In this document: positions 60,126 through 64,000 of the stretch, piece by piece
Layout: every line of letters starts with the position of its first letter
Position numbering within the stretch: the first letter of the stretch is position 1
Translations under genes and position numbers: made by a program
Assembly (NCBI GenBank): GCA_041695045.1
Contig: JBGFRR010000063.1
Location: 23,151-87,150, forward strand
Length of the DNA: 64,000 bases
Reading direction: 5' to 3'
Source of the DNA: JBGFRR01 sp041695045
GTDB taxonomy: Bacteria; Bacteroidota; Ignavibacteria; UBA10030
The notes under the pieces: generated by a model
Told to the model about the DNA's origin: nothing
The model's input: the letters and a program-made list of their open reading frames with translations, nothing else
Databases searched by the model: none

Positions 60126-62900
60126 ATGGTCAGCAAGGACAGTTTCCAAACCAAATCAACATTCAATGTTGGCGAACGGGCTTACATCATTTACTCTCTC
60201 CTGAAGCTTGAAAAAACGCTCGGCATCTCGCTTTCCCGACTCCCCGTTTCGCTGAAAATCCTTCTTGAAAACCTTCTTCGCCAGGAAGATGGCCGGGTCG
60301 TCAAGCGAGAAGATATCGAAGCACTTGTGCAGTGGGATGCCAAGGCCGTGCCGAGCAAAGAAATCGCCTTCATGCCGGCGCGTGTGCTGCTGCAAGACTT
60401 CACCGGCGTGCCGTGCGTAGTAGACCTTGCCGTGATGCGTGATGCTGTGGTGAAAATGAACGGCGAGCCGGATCGGATCAACCCTCTACAGCAAGTCGAC
60501 CTCGTCATCGACCATTCGGTACAGGTGGATGAGTTTGGGAGCGAGGCTGCATTCCTCATGAATGTCGAGCGCGAGTTCGAGCGCAACATGGAACGGTACG
60601 CATTCCTGCGATGGGGACAACAGGCGTTCAAGAATTTTCGCGTTGTGCCTCCGGGGACAGGAATTGTCCACCAGATCAACCTCGAGTACCTCGCCAAAGC
60701 AGTGTATACCTCGAAAGTCAACGGCGAGATGTTGGCGTACCCCGACACGCTGGTGGGAACCGACTCACACACCACAATGATCAACGGTCTCGGCGTGCTC
60801 GGGTGGGGCGTCGGCGGGATCGAAGCAGAGGCGGCGATGTTAGGCCAGCCGATTTCGATGTTGATTCCGCAGGTAGTTGGATTGAAACTCCACGGCAAAC
60901 TCCGATCCGGGGCGACGGCAACCGATCTGGTTCTTACCGTAACACAGATGCTGCGCAAGAAAGGAGTCGTCGGGAAGTTTGTGGAATTTTTCGGTGAGGG
61001 GCTTTCGTCATTAAGCTTAGCCGACCGTGCAACGATCGGCAATATGTCGCCGGAGTACGGCGCGACGATGGGTTTCTTCCCCGTTGACCAGGAAACGCTG
61101 AATTACCTCCGCTTCACCGGTCGCAGCGGAGAGCTCATCGCTCTCGTTGAAGCATACTGTAAAGAGCAGGGACTCTTCCACACATCGACCACTCCTGAAC
61201 CCGAGTTCAGCGAGGTCATCGAACTCGACCTTGCTACGGTCGAGCCGAGCTTGGCAGGACCGAAGAGGCCGCAGGATCGCGTCTCGTTGACAACTGCCAA
61301 GCGAGCGTTTCGTAATGCGCTGGTAGAAATGTTGGAGGCCAAAGGCGCTGTACTCAACAAGGAAGCAGTTGCCAAGTGGGTCGATGAAGGTGGAAGTGTG
61401 CAGCCTGTAACTGATCCCTCCATCGTTCAGAATTGTCTGAAGACAATTCATGTCCGAAAGAATGGCTCGGAATTCGACCTCACGCACGGCTCGGTGGTTA
61501 TCGCAGCCATCACAAGCTGCACGAACACGTCCAACCCTTCCGTCATGGTTGCGGCGGGACTTCTGGCCAAGAAAGCTATTGAGCGGGGGTTGACCTCGAA
61601 GCCCTGGGTCAAAACCAGCCTCGCCCCCGGCTCAAAGGTCGTAACCGATTATCTCGCCGAAGCAGGACTCACGCCCTATCTTGATGCTCTCGGCTTCAAC
61701 CTCGTCGGCTACGGCTGCACAACGTGTATCGGCAACAGCGGTCCCTTGCCCGAGCCAATTGCAAAGGCGGTGCTCGACAACGACCTCGTCGCGGTCTCGG
61801 TGCTTTCCGGCAACAGAAACTTCGAGGGGCGAATCAATTCTCATGTTCGCGCCAACTATCTTGCCTCGCCGCCGCTTGTGGTCGTGTATGCACTCGCCGG
61901 CAGCATGGACATCGACATTCAGAACGCCCCGCTTGGAGTGGATCAGGATGGCAAGAAAGTGTATCTGAAAGACATCTGGCCATCGCCTGAGGAGGTGGAA
62001 ATAACCATCCGGGCGTGTGTGAAACCGGAGATGTTCCATCGGCAATATGCCAACGTCTTCGACGGCGGCCAGCAGTGGAATGGCTTGCCAGTCCCCCAAG
62101 GCGCCCGCTACGAGTGGGATCCGAAATCTACCTACATCAAGCCCGCGCCGTACTTCGAGAACATGCCGCGTGAACCGAGATCGCCTCAGAACATTCGCGG
62201 CGCGAAGGTTTTAGCCCTGCTCGGAGACTCCGTCACCACCGACCACATCTCTCCCGCGGGCTCCATCTCCGCAAAAAGTCCGGCCGGTACGTATCTGATG
62301 GATCACGGTGTACAGCCGAAGGATTTCAACTCGTACGGCTCGCGACGCGGTAATCACGAAGTGATGATGCGCGGAACGTTTGCCAACATCCGCCTCCGCA
62401 ACCTGATGGCCCCGGGCACCGAAGGCGGCTGGACGATCCATCCTTCTTCCCCAGAGCCGATGTTCATCTACGATGCGGCAATGAAGTACAAAGATGAAGG
62501 CATACCCCTCATCATTATCGCCGGAAAGGAGTACGGCTCCGGATCATCCCGCGACTGGGCGGCGAAGGGTCCACGACTTCTCAACGTGCGTGCGGTGATA
62601 GCCGAGAGCTTCGAACGCATCCATCGTAGCAATCTTGTTGGAATGGGGGTGTTACCGTTGCAGTTCGAGGAGGGGCAGAATGCCAAGAGTCTAGGCTTAA
62701 CCGGCTTTGAGACGTATGACATCGAAGGTATTGCCGGAGGTCTGCAGCCGATGAAAAAGATGCGCGTGAAGGCAACGAAGTCCGATGGCTCGGTTGTCAT
62801 GTTCAACGCCATCGCCCGCATCGATACGCCGAACGAAGTCGACTACTATGTGCACGACGGAATTCTGCAGTATGTGTTGAGACAGCTACTGAAGAATTGA
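60126..62900 (+). CDS. acnA: Aconitate hydratase (AcnA/IRP1 type)
   Basis: The 924-residue aconitase interconverts citrate and isocitrate in the TCA cycle. The cubane cluster ligands are the cysteine of AITSCTNTSNPSVM and the pair in GYGCTTCIGNSGPLP. GTDSHTTMINGLGVLGWGVGG is the family's catalytic loop, and the C-terminal swivel domain has GSRRGNHEVMMRGTFANIRL and GKEYGSGSSRDWAAKG. The ATG at 60126 follows GAAGGAG with good spacing; a longer start at 60075 was rejected. A TATATATT box about 50 bases upstream is a possible promoter element. Confidence 0.97.
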   Translation: MVSKDSFQTKSTFNVGERAYIIYSLLKLEKTLGISLSRLPVSLKILLENLLRQEDGRVVKREDIEALVQWDAKAVPSKEIAFMPARVLLQDFTGVPCVVDLAVMRDAVVKMNGEPDRINPLQQVDLVIDHSVQVDEFGSEAAFLMNVEREFERNMERYAFLRWGQQAFKNFRVVPPGTGIVHQINLEYLAKAVYTSKVNGEMLAYPDTLVGTDSHTTMINGLGVLGWGVGGIEAEAAMLGQPISMLIPQVVGLKLHGKLRSGATATDLVLTVTQMLRKKGVVGKFVEFFGEGLSSLSLADRATIGNMSPEYGATMGFFPVDQETLNYLRFTGRSGELIALVEAYCKEQGLFHTSTTPEPEFSEVIELDLATVEPSLAGPKRPQDRVSLTTAKRAFRNALVEMLEAKGAVLNKEAVAKWVDEGGSVQPVTDPSIVQNCLKTIHVRKNGSEFDLTHGSVVIAAITSCTNTSNPSVMVAAGLLAKKAIERGLTSKPWVKTSLAPGSKVVTDYLAEAGLTPYLDALGFNLVGYGCTTCIGNSGPLPEPIAKAVLDNDLVAVSVLSGNRNFEGRINSHVRANYLASPPLVVVYALAGSMDIDIQNAPLGVDQDGKKVYLKDIWPSPEEVEITIRACVKPEMFHRQYANVFDGGQQWNGLPVPQGARYEWDPKSTYIKPAPYFENMPREPRSPQNIRGAKVLALLGDSVTTDHISPAGSISAKSPAGTYLMDHGVQPKDFNSYGSRRGNHEVMMRGTFANIRLRNLMAPGTEGGWTIHPSSPEPMFIYDAAMKYKDEGIPLIIIAGKEYGSGSSRDWAAKGPRLLNVRAVIAESFERIHRSNLVGMGVLPLQFEEGQNAKSLGLTGFETYDIEGIAGGLQPMKKMRVKATKSDGSVVMFNAIARIDTPNEVDYYVHDGILQYVLRQLLKN

Positions 62901-62942
62901 AAGCCAATTGACGCCGTGAACATTAGCTAAAAAATGGGTGGG

Positions 62943-63060
62943 GGTACATTTTGGCATTTCGATGTAGGGCAAGACGCCCGCCTGCCAGAGCGAAGCGGCG
63001 GGCAGGGTGTCTCGCCAGGCGAATCACCGATTCGCCCTACAATCAAATCCAAAATGTACC
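62943..63060. mobile_element. MITE-like element, copy B
   Basis: This 118-base element has perfect 12-base terminal inverted repeats, GGTACATTTTGG at the left and CCAAAATGTACC at the right. Within lie ATGTAGGGC/GCCCTACA arms, AAGACGCCCGCCTGCC and GGCGGGCAGGGTGTCTCGCC. It is the inverted counterpart of copy A at 55510-55622. It has no coding capacity and ends two bases before the DUF433 fragment, so it has replaced the missing start of that gene. Confidence 0.8.
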
Positions 63061-63061
63061 A

Positions 63062-63172
63062 CTGCTGAAAGTTGAACAGTTTCTTGAATGGTTCCCCGGT
63101 GTTGAACGCGCACAGGTCGAGGCTGTCCTCAAATATGAACTTGCCCATCTAGCCGATTCCGCCCGGCAATGA
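63062..63172 (+). pseudogene. DUF433 gene fragment interrupted by a MITE-like element
   Basis: Only the last 36 residues of a DUF433 protein are left: LLKVEQFLEWFPGVERAQVE then AVLKYELAHLADSARQ. Whole DUF433 proteins have about 75 residues, with a winged-helix-like N-terminal half that is missing here. The sequence just upstream is the element at 62943-63060, and a frame through it gives a chimera with meaningless N-terminus. The stop TGA overlaps the ATG of the DUF5615 gene, as in the intact antitoxin-toxin pairs. Confidence 0.75.
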
Positions 63173-63375
63173 AGATTCTCTTTGATCAGGGGGCACCGGT
63201 TCCCCTTCGCCAGTACCTTTCTGGTCATATGATTGATACAGTGTTTGAACGTGGTTGGTCGAACCTATCAAACGGTGAGTTACTTGATGTGGCTGAGCGA
63301 GAGGGTTACCAACTGCTTATCACCACAGACCAGAATCTGGAATATCAACATTCCAATACAGGAGGAAAAGGCTGA
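63169..63375 (+). pseudogene. Truncated DUF5615 PIN-like toxin
   Basis: The 68-residue product is the N-terminal part of a DUF5615 protein, a PIN-like ribonuclease fold usually of about 110 residues. MKILFDQGAPVPLRQYLSGH carries the acidic residues of the active site, and NGELLDVAEREGYQLLITTDQNL the second acidic motif. The chain then reads EYQHSNTGGKG and stops, so the last 40 residues are gone. Its partner, DUF433, is also broken, so the pair looks dead. Confidence 0.75.
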
Positions 63376-63381
63376 TAACAC

Positions 63382-63780
63382 ATGAGTACAATCACCACTC
63401 TTCTTGGACTCATTGTATTTCTTGGATCAACTCCACAATCCCCACAGCTGATGGTCCGCAACGCCATAACCGTCGCGGGGGCGTATAATTTGGTCCTGCA
63501 GGATACAAACGTTGTGATCCTGGATGTTCGCACGCCTGCGGAGTTTCGGAGCGAGACGGGGCACGTGAAAGGGGCGATTCTTATCCCCGTGCAAGAGCTG
63601 GAGGAGAGATTAGGCGAGCTTGAGCCGTTTCGGAGTAAGACCATCCTCGCCATCTGTCGATCGGGTAATCGAAGCGGCAGAGCAGCGAAGCTCTTGAATG
63701 AAAGGGGATTCAAGGCTCTAAACGTTGAAGGCGGAATGCTGAAGTGGAATAAGGAGAATCTACCTGTCGTGAGGGAGTAA
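63382..63780 (+). CDS. Exported rhodanese-like sulfurtransferase
   Basis: The 132-residue protein starts with a hydrophobic segment (TITTLLGLIVFLGSTP), probably a signal or membrane anchor, and carries a single rhodanese domain: VVILDVRTPAEFRSETGHVKGA and the active-site loop ICRSGNRSGRAAKLL, whose cysteine would hold the persulfide. ALNVEGGMLKWNKENLPV ends the domain. The last codons (GTCGTGAGGGAGTAA) resemble the dispersed repeat arm. It starts 6 bases after the broken DUF5615 gene, and a terminator follows at 63807-63841. Confidence 0.88.
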   Translation: MSTITTLLGLIVFLGSTPQSPQLMVRNAITVAGAYNLVLQDTNVVILDVRTPAEFRSETGHVKGAILIPVQELEERLGELEPFRSKTILAICRSGNRSGRAAKLLNERGFKALNVEGGMLKWNKENLPVVRE

Positions 63781-63806
63781 TAGACCATTCTTTCATTACA
63801 GAAAAC

Positions 63807-63841
63807 AAAAAGCCCGGCCGGAGGTGATCCACTCGGGCTTT
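63807..63841. terminator. Terminator after the rhodanese gene
   Basis: AAAAGCCCG pairs with CGGGCTTT around an 18-base loop, with T-rich sequence on its right and A-rich sequence on its left, so it could work in both directions. It separates the rhodanese gene from the convergent minus-strand fragment at the window's right end. Confidence 0.6.
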
Positions 63842-63885
63842 GCTGTTTTCGATGCTGATGTTTCCAACCCGCGACTTATTTACTG

Positions 63886-64000
63886 CTACTGACATGAAGC
63901 TGGAATAATTTGTAATCCAAGCGATTTGGCTTGTTTGTGTAGCCACCTAAGCTGTTGTTCTTTGAAACGTTGTTGGTAGCGTTCAATGCCTTGCTCGACG
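63886..64000 (-). CDS. Partial transposase-like C-terminus at the window edge
   Basis: A minus-strand frame enters from the right edge and ends at a TAG at 63886-63888. Its 37 visible residues, VEQGIERYQQRFKEQQLRWL followed by HKQAKSLGLQIIPASCQ, resemble the conserved C-terminal segment of a group of transposases. The family cannot be named from this fragment. If real, an insertion sequence lies just outside the window. The confidence rests on pattern recognition only. Confidence 0.5.
   Translation of the reverse strand, partial: VEQGIERYQQRFKEQQLRWLHKQAKSLGLQIIPASCQ

Overview
The window looks like a chromosomal segment of a Gram-negative, didermal bacterium of the FCB group, most likely the Ignavibacteria/Chlorobi/Bacteroidota neighbourhood. 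The evidence is a PorQ-type protein of the type IX secretion system, a GlmU-family sugar nucleotidyltransferase of the kind seen in Bacteroidetes, a bacterial GGGP-synthase homologue, DUF3467, an SDR-type threonine dehydrogenase paired with Kbl, promoter-like TAnnTTTG boxes, and many short GC-rich palindromes between genes. This lineage call is inference from gene content; no marker phylogeny could be run. Most of the window is housekeeping sequence with tight, often overlapping operons, interrupted by a few accessory patches.

Layout. Positions 556-19498 run on the minus strand: archease, purC, aat, a quinone-reductase-like enzyme, pfkA, an AddB-like nuclease, rmuC, a threonine catabolic pair (tdh, kbl), an AT-richer XamI-like restriction-modification pair, a DUF1028 protein, rsmB, a GlmU-like enzyme, nagB and rpmE. 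porQ (19757) is on the plus strand. From 20693 to 30199 the minus strand carries a ZIP transporter, a TPR protein, glyS, a BrnT-type toxin-antitoxin pair, an enoyl-CoA hydratase and a six-gene overlapping unit (AMMECR1, MEMO, DUF2520, PHP phosphatase, a small unknown, an RmlA-like enzyme). From 30321 to 34115 the plus strand carries a phosphohexomutase, a TPR protein, a lone EutN/CcmL vertex protein and dprA. tRNA-His lies beside an unusual 123-bp tandem repeat that copies its 5' end. The five-gene operon 35018-40404 (ornithine carbamoyltransferase, carbamate kinase, aspartate carbamoyltransferase, ornithine aminotransferase, and a GTPase resembling cyclic 2,3-diphosphoglycerate synthetase) is the best candidate here for an undescribed system. 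It is followed by a truncated DUF3109 gene, rpoN, hslV and hslU; then, after convergent DUF3467 and TPR genes, by HIT, clpS, alaS, a GGGP-synthase homologue, gmhA and a polyprenyl-phosphate sugar transferase. The minus-strand block 53263-59961 holds a GIY-YIG remnant, exbD, exbB, a SPOR protein, carB and a moaC-mogA fusion. The right end has acnA, a MITE-like element that has replaced the 5' part of a DUF433 gene, a truncated DUF5615 gene, a rhodanese and the edge of a transposase-like gene.

How the parts connect. Aat and ClpS are both present, so the bacterial Leu/N-degron route is represented. TDH and Kbl convert threonine to glycine and acetyl-CoA. Carbamoyl phosphate is a recurring metabolite: CarB makes it, and the 35-40 kb operon can make or spend it, perhaps by degrading citrulline to ornithine, ATP and glutamate semialdehyde. 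NagB, the phosphohexomutase and the GlmU-like protein suggest amino-sugar supply for the envelope; GmhA, the RmlA-like enzyme and the glycosylphosphotransferase suggest surface polysaccharide. No CRISPR array, complete insertion sequence, prophage or rRNA operon was seen.
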